Assembly: GCA_014706385.1 (NCBI GenBank)
Contig: JACGZH010000007.1
Coordinates: 1,371,501-1,435,500, forward strand
DNA length: 64,000 nt
Reading direction: 5' to 3'
Source of the DNA: Phaffia rhodozyma
Taxonomy: Eukaryota; Basidiomycota; Tremellomycetes; Cystofilobasidiales; Mrakiaceae
Part shown: in pieces, positions 24,755-39,179 of the stretch
Numbering within the stretch: position 1 is the first letter of the stretch
How the letters are laid out: every line of letters begins with the position of its first letter
Position numbers and translations under genes: made by a program
Notes under the pieces: generated by a model
Databases searched by the model: none
Seen by the model: the letters and a program-made list of their open reading frames with translations, nothing else
What the model was told of the DNA's origin: nothing

Positions 24755-27700
24755 ATGGAGCCTATGGATGTTGAGAAACCGATACATTCGGTTCCGGTCT
24801 CCAAACCTATCATCCCTACTACCGATTTGAAGAAGGATGTGCCACTATCCCCTACTGTTGAGAACGGGAAGAGACTCAAGTCTGAGAATGGGAGCGATGA
24901 CGACGGGAAACCTTTGGTTTGTGTCCTGTTTATTCTTAATAAACACGGGAGAAATTCATCGAGAACGAGTCTCTCGGTTGGACTAAGAACCCTGGAGACC
25001 ATCCCTCGTCCGGTTGATTTCTGACGCGTCTTCTCACAACTTCTCTCTCTCTCTCTGTCATTTGTTTTCTAATCGTTGCCCCTCATCACTCCAACTGAAC
25101 TCAACAGTCAAAGAAACACAAAAAATCTGCTCTTCCTCCGATCAAGAAACGGAAGACTGCAATCGAGAGCAGCGATGATGATGACGGAGAGGACTCTGCT
25201 GGAGAGCAGGCGGCAGAGCGTTTGGCAGAGAACGCCCATCAGGTTCGTTCCTGTTTACACACGCGTCTCTTCTGACACCCGAATCCTTCTTTATCTGACA
25301 TCTGTTCTTTGTGTATGCGCGCTAATCGTGATTGCTCTTGCTGACTGATGGCCGAATTATTATCAATCACATCATTGCTTGTTACCTTCGGTCTCTTCCG
25401 GAAAATCTCCCTTGATTCAGATCTATTCTACTGCTGTCAAAGTTGAACCCATTCCTTCTCAGGGAAAGGAACCATCATCGCGCAAGACATCCGCAGGATC
25501 TTCCGACCTGTCCGACGACGACGTTCCCTTAGCTAGGTCATCCAAGCACTTTTCGGTTACTCCCGCCCCAGAGGATATCTCAATCAATGGAGGTGATGAT
25601 AGGGAGTCATCGGATGAGGATGACAAGCCATTGGCGAAGCTTCCGTCACTGAAGAGAAAGAAAAAGCCGACGGTCGCGGTCGATTCGGCGGATGAGGAGG
25701 AAGTGGATGTAAAACCTTTGAAGGATAAGTTACCCGCGCTGAAAAAGAAGGTCTCGAAGAGAGCGACAAAGGAGGACGAAGGTTCGGAGACTGGTGAGAC
25801 TGATGAGAACGACGCAACCAAGAAAAAGGCTGTAGCCAAGAAAGTCAAGCCAAGAAAGTCTAAGAAAGATACCAGGTTCGTAGTGCTTTACCCTCTGCTT
25901 CATCTACTTGTCTCTTTCCCCAATCTTCCATATCAAATGTGTGTTGCTTACACATTATTTCTTCTCGTTTTTGTCTGCTCGCCTATCGACTCGTTTGTTG
26001 CTCACTAGCGAGGAAGAGGATTATGGCAGTGAAGATGAGAAGCCATTGAAGAAGAGCAAGAAGAAGACAATAGTCAAAGACGAGCCTGTCAGCAAGAAGA
26101 CTGCTACTGCTACAAAGAAGAAGGAGTCGACTCCTGTCGCCAAGAAGGGAAAGGGAAGGAAGAAGGAAGAAAACGGAGATGATGAGGTCAAGGAGGAGGA
26201 AGAAGAGGAAGAGGTGGTAAGTCAAACACAACCTTGGGCGAATGCTCTTCTCATCACCCATACAGCACGCTGTCTGACAGCATCAACATTCCGGGTGCTT
26301 TTCTACACGTATTTTCTCTCAGTACAAATGGTGGGAGAATCAAAATCAGGACAGCTCGGTCAAGTGGACCACGCTTCAACACAACGGGGTACTCTTCCCT
26401 CCTCCCTACGAGCCATTACCGTCAAACGTCAAGATGCTCTACAATAGTTAGTTCCCACTGATGACGTCTGTCGCCTGGTGTTTGCGAAAAGTAAATCAAT
26501 ATTGACTCCCAAGCTCTTCCGGTCTACTCATTTTCTCTTCTCCGCAACAGAGAAACCGGTTGACCTTCCTCCCGACTCAGAAGAGGTCGCCACCTTCTTC
26601 GCAAAGGTCATCGGAACACAGCACGAGGAAGATACAATGTTCCGTAATAACTTCTTCCGTGATTTCCAAAAGATTCTCAAGAAGTTCCCTCCTGTAAGTG
26701 TGTTTTTCGCTAAGGTTGAGAAGATCATCTGATTCAAGACTACGCAAGAAAGCAATGCTAAACATTGTAAAAATCATCCCTTCTTTGCATACAGCGAGAC
26801 GGAACTCAGATTGAATCCCTTGATAAGTGTGATTTCAGTCAGATGGTCACTTTCTTTGATGCCGAGAAGGAACGCACCAAGAGCACTCCCTACGCGGTCA
26901 AGAAAGAGTTCGTCTTTGTCTTTATCTTCTTTCTTGTCGATCGTCTAGAGAAACACACCCTAACAATTTTCTGTGCCCTAAAATAAACAGGCTTCGGAAG
27001 CAAAAGGACGCTGACGAAGCACCGTACCAGTACTGTCAACTGGATGGACGTAAAGAAAAGATTGGAAACTTCCGTGTGGAACCTCCTGGTCTGTTCCGAG
27101 GACGAGGAGAGCACCCGAGGAAAGGAACACACAAGTTCCGGTTGGCCCCCGAAGATATCACTCTGAATATGAGCAAGGACGCGCCGATCCCGGTCCCCAA
27201 CATCCCAGGCCAGTGGAAGAAAGTCATCAACGATCCTTCTGTGACTTGGTTGGCCACCTGGACGGAGAATGTAAACGGACAGACGAAATATGTCTTCCTG
27301 GCCGCAAATTCCTCTCTAAAGGGACAATCTGATATGGCGAAGTTTGAGAAAGCTCGTAAATTGAAGGATCACATCGCTCGAATCCGAACGGACTATACCG
27401 AGGCTCTTCGATCAAAGGTCACTCAGGACAGGCAACGAGCGACAGCGATGTACTTTATCGATATCCTCGCTCTCAGAGCAGGTAATGAGAAAGGAGAGGA
27501 CGAGGCGGACACGGTCGGATGTTGTTCACTTCGGTACGAGCATGTCCTTCTCACCCCGCCCAGGACGCTCGAGTTTGATTTCCTCGGAAAGGATTCAATT
27601 CGGTATAGAAATGTTGTAGAGGTGGACGAGCAAGTGTTTAAAAACATCAAGCTTTTCAAAAGACCTCCCAAAGGCGAGGGAGACCTTTTGTTCGACCGGT

Positions 27701-28827
27701 TAGATGTCCGTTGACTTTTCTTTTTTCTTTTCTTCTTCTTCTTTATCACTCCTCAGCTTCACTGAAACTACAATTTTCTCTTCTCTACGCTGGAAAAACC
27801 AAAAAAAAACCACCTCACTTGCTTGACAGACGACCGGGCTGAACAAACACTTGGGTAACTACATGCCTGGTCTTTCTGCCAAGGTGTTCCGTACCTACAA
27901 CGCCTCGCACACGATGGAGAAGCAATTGGACGAACTCACACCGGCAGATGGGTCGGTAGCTGACAAGCTACTGGCATATAACCGAGCAAACAGGATGGTG
28001 GCCGTGTTATGCAACCATCAACGTACGAAGCCCAAGGGTCACGAGGAAAGCGTGAAGAGGCTTCAGGAAAAGGTCGGTCGTCTTCTTGTTTTCTTACGAG
28101 AGTTTCCTTCAGTCTTTCGAAGGTGAACACAGGTCAAGACGGATCGAGTTAAAAACAAATGTTTCTTCTCTCAAACCAGGTTCTTGCACTCAAGTACCAA
28201 AGGCTGAAACTCCGGCACCAAGCTTGGGGATTAGATCCAAAGTTTAAGAAGAAGGGCGTGTTTGCGACAGCAGAATCCGATCTAGAAGATGACTGGATCA
28301 AGTCCCACGAGGAATCGCAGAAAGAGATTGAGATTGAACGTGCTCGAAAGAGATTCGAAAAGGTTTGTCCAGTGTATTTTTGTCCTTCTGGGGTTCAGTT
28401 CGATCGAAGTCCTAATATGCATATGTATGGACGCTAGACCAACGAGGTGAAAAGAGAGGCGAACGACGAGGAGGAAGATGTCAAGTCACTCGCCAAGACG
28501 ATCGAGGGCATCAAGGAAAAGTGGGAGGCGATCAAGAAACAGACGAAGCGGGGTGAAGGAGAGCCCAAAAAGGGCTGGGATGAAGAAAAAGCTAGGGAGG
28601 CTCTCAAAAAGATGGACGATCGGATCGAAGCAGCCAAGACGAGTATCATCGACAGAGACGAAGGAGCCGAGGTCGCGCTGGGGACGTCCAAGATCAACTA
28701 TATCGATCCGAGAGTGACGATCTCTTGGGCGAAGAAACATGATGTCCCGGTGACAAAGGTTCTTTCCAAAGTCCTGATCGACAAGTTCCAGTGGGCTCAA
28801 GGGGCCGAACCGTCCTGGCGGTTCTAG
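24755..28827 (+). CDS. TOP1: DNA topoisomerase I (type IB)
   Basis: Relaxes supercoils by transient 3'-phosphotyrosine nicking in the nucleus. Start at 24755 ([20 protein letters not shown]). The N-terminal third is charged and disordered, with repeated DDDxPLxKxSK-type blocks and Lys-rich NLS-like tracts (24755-26215). The core follows: [104 protein letters not shown], then VLCNHQR with catalytic His. A coiled-coil linker (28190-28630) leads to the C-terminal domain, where [17 protein letters not shown] carries the nucleophilic Tyr; the end is GAEPSWRF. All catalytic residues (Arg, Lys, Arg, His, Tyr) are present. About ten introns; one donor is GTTCGT (25243). Some exon edges in the low-complexity N-terminus are approximate. 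Confidence 0.95.
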
Positions 28828-30105
28828 AAAGAAAGGCGGTCTTGTTTTCTCATCTCTTGTTTCTCAACTTTCGTCTCTCATTTTACCTTCTTTCTTCCTT
28901 CCTTATCCCCAACAAGCGAGTCTAAGTAGCTCGTCCATCTCTGGATCGTCTTGTCCGGTTCGCCGGGTCTGTCATACCTGTTCTCACTCCTATTCCCTTT
29001 GATCGGTCCTCCTTTTCTCTCTCTCTCTCGCCTTGTCTTTACCTTTTCATTTTCTTCTACCGATCCTTCGTCCTGTCTCTGTTCTCTGTCTTCTCCCTAT
29101 TTTCTTGTTTCTCTTCGTTCGTATTCAGCCAATAATTCACGATTCGTACCCCATCGTTATGAGGAAGCTCAAACTCCGGAAAGAAAAGACGAGAACAAGA
29201 CAGAAGAGATGGAAAGAGGAAAAAAGGAACAAAGAACAGAAAGGGAAGGGACAGAACCGAGAACGAGAACGCAAGCCGACAAGGTGGGTGAGTCGCACTT
29301 TGCGCGTCGGTCAGTCGGCCGATGTGTGATACGGGGTGTGGGATGTGCATCAAACATTTCGCAACAGGACACAACGGGTGACGATCGGACGAGCAGAGAA
29401 CGAAAGCACGTAGGATACAGAACGGCGAGTAAGAAACGAGACACGGTGGATGAATCGATCGAACGAACGTAATGTCTAGGTGTTGTCTTGTCCCGAAACT
29501 TGTTGACAACGAACCTGCAGCAAGTCAGAGTGAATCGATATGAATATGAATATGAATATGAATATGAATATGAAAATGAAAATGAATATGAATATGAAAA
29601 TGAATATGAAAATGAATATGAATATGAAAATGAATATGAATATGAATACGAGTAAGAAAATATATGTCCAGATTAAACATGAAGATAGAAATAGAGATAG
29701 AGATAGAGATTGAGAAAGAACAGTGTTGTGATACGGATAGATGTATGAAGGAGATCTGTACAGAACATATCGAGCGTAGGATGAAGAAAGAGGGAGAAAA
29801 GTAAGAAAGAAAGGAAGAAAGCCGTGTCTTTCGGTTTGTCTCAATATATAGCCCTCGTCCTCCTGCTTGGGATTTCGTTGTTGGCTTAAAAAAATTTGAG
29901 TTTTAAAAACGTCTATTTGACAATCTAGGATTATGATGAGGAGAATGTAGAAAGAAGTAGGATGGGAACAGAACAAGAAGGAGGGCAGAAAATAGAAGAG
30001 TAGAGGAAGATATCGTGTACCGAAGATCAGAGAAAGAAGAAAAAAAAAAAAGAAAAAAAAAAGAAAAAGAAAAAGAAAGAAGATCAGAAGTCAAAGGTCG
30101 AAGGA
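28828..30105. other. Convergent 3' flanks with hexamer repeats
   Basis: 1.3 kb between the TOP1 and arrestin stop codons. A pyrimidine-rich first half is followed by A/G-rich DNA and the GAATAT hexamer array (separate entry), then a GATAGA run (29685-29712) and A/G homopolymer-like tracts (30036-30080). Open frames of 166-173 codons here are low-complexity shadows. Confidence 0.5.
29537..29650 (+). repeat. GAATAT/GAAAAT hexamer array
   Basis: About 18 tandem hexamer units, mostly GAATAT with scattered GAAAAT variants, in convergent intergenic DNA. Its reverse strand reads as an FIFIFI pseudo-peptide, which is an artefact. Confidence 0.95.
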
Positions 30106-33100
30106 TCAAGGTCTCTGCGGAACGACCGTCGAGATGGACGGGCTTCTCGAGTTCTTCTTTCCTCCTACTCTGATCAACAGATGATCGTCATCCTCCTCCT
30201 CATCGTCTTCGTCGTCATCACCCATCGCGGTACTCCTCGGTCCGACGGCGGGCACGGGTGTGAAGCCCATCGGTTTAGGTACAGCTCGTGTCCCTCCTGG
30301 GGCGGCTGTCGACAAGGAAGAGGCCAAGGCAGAGGAGGAAGCGGAGGTGGTCAATCCTGCTGAAGCTGTTGGTAAGGGTGGTGCTGCTGCTGCTACAGGT
30401 GTCGAACCATCGGTCGTCTGTCTGAACGACTGACCGTGGTCGGGTGTGGACGATCCATCGCGCAATCTAGATGGCTTGGGAACCACTGGAGTAAGGCCGT
30501 TGGCGGCGACGGCTCGTCGACTGATGTCCATCAGGTTACCTTCCGACTGGGTTCGCTGCAGGTTTTCGGATTCATCATAATCAGGCAACCCTTGGACGGC
30601 CGAGAGTGGGACGACACCACCGCCTAGGAAGCCTCGGGAAGCTACCGAGTAGGAAGGAACCTGGGAGAGCGCGCTTACGTCGGTGTATGAACTCTGTCTC
30701 GTTGGCGCTTGCGACCCGGCAGGCGAGGGACCGGGAGATGGTCTGGTACTTCCACCGCCACCGCCACCGCCAGTGGGACCGGAGTTGAGAGGAGCAAAGT
30801 GAGCGGATAGACTGGTCGAGCTCATGTTCGGTGACTGGAGTGGAGTCTGCTCGCCGGAGTTCAATCCGGACGAGGTCGGCTTATGTTTGTGATGACCAAA
30901 CTGGGTGAACGGTTTCATCGCTTTGGAAGGAATGTTGAAGAGACTGTGACCGTGCGAGCCTCTTCGCTCAATAGGAGGAGGGCCGTTGGTGAAGCTACCG
31001 CTGGCACTGGCACTGCTGCCGCCGCCGGCACCGGTACCGTCCAAACCACCGGAGCTGGCCGATGGCTGGGAAGCCAAGCTTTCAGGTTGTTGCAACGGAG
31101 TCATCATCCCGAAACCGCGTTCCGGACTGGACGCCCGACTGGCCGGTCGGCTGCTACCCGAACGGGTTCTGGGCAGCCTGAAACCTGTCCGGCTGGAAGA
31201 TCTGGTCTCTGGAGGGGTCTGGTGAGGGGATCCCGGTTGGGACGAATGGTAGATCTCTTGGCCGTTCGGGTTTCCTAACGCGCCGAGGGAAAGCAAAAGC
31301 TCTGAATCTGCCCAGGAGATGTTGGGTCGTTCAGGAATCCCATCCGGGTCGTTCTGTGGATCCTGGCCGTTCGTAGGGAGCGACGAGACAAGCGGTCTCA
31401 TTCCGAACTGAGGGGATCCAGGTCGGGAGCCCGGTCGGGAGGACGGCGGGGTGTTTGCAGGGGACCGCCTGGACCAGGCAGCAGCGGTCGTGCCAGAAGA
31501 AGAAGCGACGTTGGCGTTGGCGACTCTGTCGTATACGTGGTTGCCGTATGAGGGCAGATCGATCACGTTCTCGTTCTCCATATCCGTCCGGCAGCCGAAT
31601 AGCACGGATCGGGTGTGAGCGGACGCGATCCGGGCTTCTTCCGCTAGCGAAGGAGGCAAAACCACGATCGGGAGCGCACATCTTAATTCGGAAGCTGTCG
31701 TGGGGAAGATTCGAGGAGAAAGAGTGTGTCAACGTCGGGTTTCAAAGAAGATGAACAAGAGGCGAGAGGAAAGGCAAAAGAAGATGAAAATCAAGGCAGG
31801 AAAAAAGGAAAAGAAAAAGACCCACTGTGTCCATCCGGATTACTGATCACACAGCTCCACTTGATCTTGTGAGAGACAAAGACTGGATGGATGGAATGAC
31901 TGGGCGTGGTCCAGGTGGGCAAGGGGATACTGATCATGGTGTCTACCTCGCTATCACCGAGCTCGACCTCTCTGTTCTCCTCTCTGGCCTGGAGGTACAT
32001 TGCCTGGGAGTCTGAGTGTGAGGCTGTGGCCGGATCGAGACCGCCGATAAAGTTGATGGTCTGGTTCGCTCCGGACTCGGTCTCTGATGAGATGCTCGTC
32101 CGGGGGATATCATTCTGATCGGCCGAGCTGGTTCGACCTGCGCCAGCAAGGGAGTGAACTTGGGGGAAGTATCCGTCTGGGCCAGCGCCGGCGGAGCCCG
32201 AAGGGATGGGAGCCGTTCTGGGTCCGGTGGCTGACCGGGCGAGAGGCGTGTTGTTTGTGACGGGCGTGCTCACCGGGCTATCCTCCTCCCGAGGTGCGTT
32301 TGGCGGTCGGATGTAGTTGGGGGCATGCTTCTCTCGATGAACGTAAGCCTTGCCGTTTCGGATGTCGTGTCTGATTGACGCGGCGACCCGGACGTCCGGA
32401 TGAGAAGAGTTTTTGGTATGGACCAGGGTGTACTCTTTGACGACGGTCGAGATCGAGGTGACGTGCACACCCTTCATCAACGGTTGAAATTTGACGACGA
32501 TCGGGATGTTGTCTCCTGCGGCAAAGGCCCTGGGAAGGGGGAGGGGACGGAAGGAAAGGAAAGAGACAGAGGAAGGGAGAAAAAATCAACTGGACGTCAA
32601 CCTGGGCAAGAGAAAAAACAAAGAGAGAAGGACTGACTTGTGAGGCAAGGTAAGCGAGTAAGCGACCTTCATCGGCCAACTGTTCTCGATCTCCAACGTC
32701 TGAGTGAACTCGAGTGCTTCCGAGGTGTATGTCCTGAGAAGGCTGACGTTCTTGGTGGCCTGGAAGTTGCTGGAAAACGCACCGGAACGGATGGCAACGG
32801 CGCGTAATTTGTAGCTGACATGGGCCTCGTTGTTCCATGTTCGGAGGGAGGAAGGGAAGGTGGTGTCGGATTCGATGGTCATCGAGAACGGGAAGGAGTG
32901 GATCCCGGCCTTGAGGGTGTGGGTCTGTTGGCTGGATTTCTTTCCGCTCCCGTTGTTTGACAAAAAGTTCCATTCGTGGTTGATGATTGGGTGACTGTGG
33001 TGATGAGATCTGCTTCCTCCTCTGTAGGAAGAGCGGGGGTGAATATCAGCAACGATGGAAAGAAAGTCAGTGATTTGAAGGCCATGTTGATGTGAGAGAA

Positions 33101-33765
33101 AGAAGAAGAAGAAGAAGAAGAAGAAAAGACAAGCCAGAGAAAGACAAGCTAGAGAAGGAGGAGAGGAAGAAAAAGAAAAAGAAATAGAAACAGAAACAGA
33201 AACAGACGAAGCACAGAAAGGGAACCTACCCAGCACCGTCTCCAAACTGAACTTTGGCCTTGCCAGTCAGAGTCAGCACGACATCCTTCAAATTCGTGCT
33301 CTCCACCAGTTGCAACACCACAGTCCCGCCCAATCTGGCTGGGTTGGTATCACCGCCTGCGCCTCTGAGGACGACGTGGTCCTGGTCGAGATGGATCTCG
33401 ACGGTGGAGTGACCGTGGTGGCCGTGGTGACCGGCTGGGGTATGAAAAGAGGTGGGCTCGAACCCGGCAGTCGACGGAGTGAACGGGAAGTAGGCCGACG
33501 AGGACGACGGGGTGGACGAAGAGTAGGGTGTCCCGTTGCTGTCGTCGTTCCCCCACGAGCCTTGGGACCCGGCGGGTGTCTGTGGGATGGGCACGTTGAG
33601 CGGACTGGGACGATGTCCGCCTGCCGGAGTGTTTGCTCCGGAAGCCAACCCAGCCGGGGTGGATGTGCCCGAGGAGAACGAGGGCGTTCGCTCCGTCGAC
33701 GGCGTCAGAAGCGAGGGCAGATGGGAGGATGAGGTGTGCGATGAGAGCCAGGACGAGCGGGGCAT
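30106..33765 (-). CDS. Alpha-arrestin (ART family trafficking adaptor)
   Basis: Arrestin-fold adaptor expected to recruit a Rsp5/NEDD4-type ubiquitin ligase to plasma-membrane transporters. Start chosen at 33765 (MPRSSWLSSHTSSSHLPSLL); an in-frame ATG lies further upstream at 33879, but it would translate a G/C homopolymer as prolines. A Ser/Pro-rich N-terminus leads to STVEIHLDQDHVVLRGAG and VLQLVESTNLKDVVLTLTGK (arrestin-N), HEWNFLS, the GIHSFPFSMTIESDTTFPSS strand and SYKLRAVA. Arrestin-C follows: PIVVKFQPLMKGVHVTSIS, VKEYTLVHTK, ISIPLPTW and VSHKIKWSCVISNPDGH, then LRCALPIVVLPPSL. The long disordered tail contains LPSYGNHVYDRVA, an L/PPxY-type WW ligand. Another acidic tract (DDDEDDEEEDDD) precedes the stop at 30106-30108. 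Introns sit near 33235-33020, 32640-32500 and 31830-31690. Confidence 0.87.
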
Positions 33766-34471
33766 CGTTGTGGACGGGGGGGGGGGGGGGATACTGCTAG
33801 TTTCTAAGGGGCTACCTGGTCTATGGTCTACGTGAGGGATTGTTCTGTTCGCTGGACGAGCTGACCGCTTCGACAACACGGACGGACGGAGGGACGGAAG
33901 GCGAGAACGGCCGGGGGGGATGCTAAAGCGGAAATGACGTTTTCCGGGATGGGATTTTTTTTCTTTTCTTTTCCTTTTTTTTTTCTTCCTTTTTTTCTAT
34001 CTATTTTCTCTGTGCAAGCAACGGGGGGATCGCATAGAGCAACAGAAGGGGAGCACGGGTGAGTGACGGGCGACTTGAGAACAGAGCGAGATGCCATGCC
34101 GTTTGCCCGGGGGCCGACGGACCTATCAGCGGAAACAAGCGGAAGGAGGATACGGGAAGACCGCGACCAAGATGGGGCTCACAATCTAAGGGGAGGCTTT
34201 GGACTGCTAGCTTTCAGCCCAGAGAACACGGACAACGACGGCGGGCGGGGGGAAACGCTGGGTTCTTTCTCTCTTTCCACACGGGGGCTTCTGTTCCGGC
34301 GGTCTGGGGGCGTGTGTGGGTGTGTGTGTGTGCTTGGGCGTGTGTGTGTGTGCTTGGGGGAGTGTGGGAACGGATAACAAGCATCAGAGGTCTCGACGGA
34401 ACGACGACAAGAAAAAAATCCTCCTTCGCCGTCATCGGGGGGGAAAAAAAAAAGAGGCCCCACTGAAAAAA

Positions 34472-34514
34472 CATTAGGAATTTTTTCTAATGCACACTAC
34501 AAAAACTTTGTAGT
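34472..34514. repeat. Nested palindromes related to the 9-kb inverted repeats
   Basis: Two adjacent inverted repeats: CATTAG...CTAATG (34472-34492) and ACTACAAA-A-ACTTTGTAGT-type (34496-34514). Both half-sites, CATTAG and ACTTTGTAGT, are the ends of the arms at 8999-9128, which suggests a collapsed or solo copy of the same small element. Confidence 0.5.
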
Positions 34515-34908
34515 CTCTCTCTCGAGTCGGCTTGTTCTTGAACGTGCTTGTGTCGTGGGGTGGTCGTGTGGGTGAGTGCGCGAGGGTGTGAGAGCGTTCA
34601 TAGAGCAGGTCTCAAGGCTGCTTTCGGGAGGGTCATCGGGTGGGGAGGTGTATAGGCTGCTTCGGTGACCACTTGCGCCGTGCGCCGTGCGCCGTGGGTC
34701 AGTTCTCTGCCCATGTTCTTTTGGCTTGACTGCATGGCCTGTAGTTAGCTTGAAGAAACATCTGTTGCCTCTGTGCTTTCGTGGTTGTGGTTGTGGTTGT
34801 GGTTGTGCTTCTGTGCTCCTTGAGCGAGCCTTTGGTGTGCTCTCTTTCTCTTGCCCATCTCTTTCTTGGAACTGAAAAAAAAAGGAAAAGCTAAGGCTTT
34901 GTCTTTTG

Positions 34909-34910
<2 letters not shown>

Positions 34911-34955
<45 letters not shown>
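34911..34955 (+). repeat. (AC)22 microsatellite
   Basis: Pure AC tract located about 40 bp downstream of the TRM61 stop codon (minus-strand gene). Confidence 0.97.
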
Positions 34956-34960
<5 letters not shown>

Positions 34961-34997
34961 TGCGCCATGTATAGCCCGCTCATGTTCTCTCTCTCGT

Positions 34998-37357
<2,360 letters not shown>

Positions 37358-37793
37358 CTTGAGCTGTGAACGAACGAGATGATGTAGTCTAGAATACGAT
37401 CAAAAGAAGCAAGCCAGCAAAGAACTCCCATCCCTCACTCTCTCGTACGTGCTTGAGGGGGAAAGTTCGAAATTCTGTTTGGGTTAGTCACCGAAAGAAT
37501 ACCCGGCTAAAGATTTCGTTCACCCCCGCCAGCGCCATCATCACACCAACGACCATCACCATCAGTCAGCCAGGAGATCGAGCTTTGTTTGCTGGTTTCT
37601 AGCTCAGAGTGTGTACCCTGAGAGCCAATCTTGCTGTTGTGTATAGAGTGTTCTGTTTCCTCTCTTTCTTTCTTTCTTTCTTTCTCGAATTGCGTTCGCT
37701 AATCTTTTGTTTTGTTTTGTCTGGGTCTGTTCATCAGCTCACTTAGTCATCGTTGTTTGTATCCCTCAAAAAGGCAAGAACTGTTCAAGCACC
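37358..37793. promoter_or_regulatory. Divergent TRM61/PanB promoter region
   Basis: 436 bp between divergent start codons. It has a (TTTC)n tract at 37663-37685 and TTTTGTTTTG near 37707. No specific site can be named. Confidence 0.4.
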
Positions 37794-39179
37794 ATGGGTC
37801 TTTGGCTAGCCTGTAGACAATCGGCCTTGAGACCATGCTCGGCCTCGTCCGTCGCTTCTCTGTCCGTCCGTTCGTTTAGCAGGTCGTCCGGCCTACACAG
37901 TCTGCATCCGCCAGAACAAAGTCAGTCATAGTATTCTTTATTATTCCCTCTTAAAGTCTCTCTTCTTGTCCTTCATACATACTTTGCTGATCACGACTCT
38001 TCAATCGACTCTTTTGTCATTTGTCACACACACACACATATAGGTTCAACCCTACCGTTCGCGCCTGCACGCCCAAAGAGAATTACCCTAAGCTCGTTAC
38101 TCTCCCTTCACAGGAGAAAGATCCCGATAACCATGATGACCGCTTACGACTACCCGACTGCTCTCCTCCTCTCGTCCTACCATGACTTCCCAAACACTTC
38201 TCCACCCATCGTTGCCTCCTCTCCTCCACCGGCTACTACAACCGAATCGGCCGCCATGCCGAGCGCGTTGGAGACCGTCGAAGCTCTTCACCCACCTTCC
38301 TCGGCAACCCCTTTGGACGGAGTCCGTCGGACGACCGCAAAATCAACCTCACCACTCGCTCCGCCAGGACTTCAAATTGACATGATCCTCGTCGGTGACT
38401 CTCTCTCCCAAGTGGCGCTCGGCCATCCGTCTACCACGGCCATCACTCTTTCCGAACTCATTCATCACGCCCAAGCGGTCCGCCGAGGGATCATCGTGTC
38501 CAGCTCGTTCTCCACTCACCCTACCCCTTTCCTCGTAGCGGACCTTCCGTTCGGGACTTTCGAACGATCCCTCGCTCAAGGTGTCGACTCGGTCATCCGG
38601 CTCGTCAAGGAAGCCCAAGTCGACATGGTCAAGATCGAGGGCGGACACGAGCTCGTTCCACTGGTCCGTCGGTTGAACGAAATCGGGGTACCGGTCATGC
38701 CTCATATAGGGTTGACCCCCCAGCGAGCTGTCGCCCTCTCCGGCTACAAAGTCCAAGGCCGAACGGCCGAGTCTGCCCAAAAGCTGGTCGACCTCGCGCT
38801 GGAGTTGCAGCTCGCCGGTGCGTCTGGTCTCTTGCTCGAAGCCATCCCGGCCCGGCTGGCTTCCTATATTACCACCCGGTTAGACATCCCTACCATCGGC
38901 ATCGGCGCCGGCAACGGCACATCCGGCCAGGTCTTGGTCTTCACCGACGCCCTCGGCTTCTCGACCGCCGACGGCGGACCGTCCGCGCAGACGAACCAGC
39001 AACCAAAGTTCGTCAGACGGTTCGCCGAAGCAGGAAGAGAAATGAGAAAAGGGATCGAAGGCTTCGTCAGCGCCGTCAGGGATGGAAGCTTCCCCGGGAA
39101 CTCGGAGAGTTACTCGATGAACAAGGGAGAGTGGGAAGATTTTCTGAAATCCCAGCAGAAGCATCACAAGACGGAGTGA
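37794..39179 (+). CDS. PAN6/panB-type (ECM31): Ketopantoate hydroxymethyltransferase
   Basis: 3-methyl-2-oxobutanoate hydroxymethyltransferase, first committed step to pantothenate and CoA (yeast Ecm31). Two exons. Exon 1 encodes a likely mitochondrial presequence (MGLWLACRQSALRPCSASSV, then RSFSRSS). Exon 2 has RRKIPITMMTAYDYPTA, a long insertion, then DMILVGDSLSQVALGH (Mg-binding Asp), VRRGIIVSSSFSTHPTPFLV, VKIEGGHELVPLV, PVMPHIGLTPQ, LLLEAIPARLASYIT (catalytic Glu region), PTIGIGAGNGTSGQVLVFTD and FVRRFAEAGREMRKGIEGFV. The insertion (about 38163-38375, some 70 residues, Ser/Pro/Thr-rich) replaces what is normally a short AxxAGID link before the Mg site. Protein is about 420 residues against about 265 in bacteria. 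It carries no in-frame GTNNGT..AG intron that would remove the insert. Confidence 0.93.

Larger units (their letters stand above)
33766..34997. other. Intergenic upstream of arrestin, downstream of TRM61
   Basis: 1.2 kb. It contains a run of 15 G (33776-33790) 10 bp before the arrestin start, poly-T/A tracts near 33957-34000, two nested palindromes (34472-34514), a GTGGTT array (34781-34807) and a CA repeat (34911-34955). Several 85-150-codon open frames exist but are driven by these repeats; none shows a domain. Confidence 0.5.

Noticed and set aside
28951..29472. 173-codon plus-strand frame after TOP1
   Set aside because: Low-complexity Ser/Leu then Arg/Glu text from pyrimidine and purine tracts in a 3' flank; no domain.
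29537..29650. Possible CRISPR-like array
   Set aside because: Units are 6 bp simple repeats without spacers, and the host is a eukaryote.
29476..29976. Minus-strand frame with a long FIFIFI stretch
   Set aside because: Translation of the GAATAT hexamer repeat; not a transmembrane protein.
33310..33732. 140-codon plus-strand Gly/Arg/Val-rich frame
   Set aside because: Antisense to the arrestin N-terminal coding exon, whose conserved strands fix the minus strand as coding.
34497..34952. 151-codon minus-strand frame starting MCVCVCVC
   Set aside because: Its start is inside the AC/GT microsatellite and the remainder has no motif; it lies downstream of the TRM61 stop.
38036..38060. tRNA B-box-like GGTTCAACCC
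   Set aside because: It is the start of PanB exon 2 right after a splice acceptor; no A-box or cloverleaf pairing around it. I saw no convincing tRNA elsewhere in the window.
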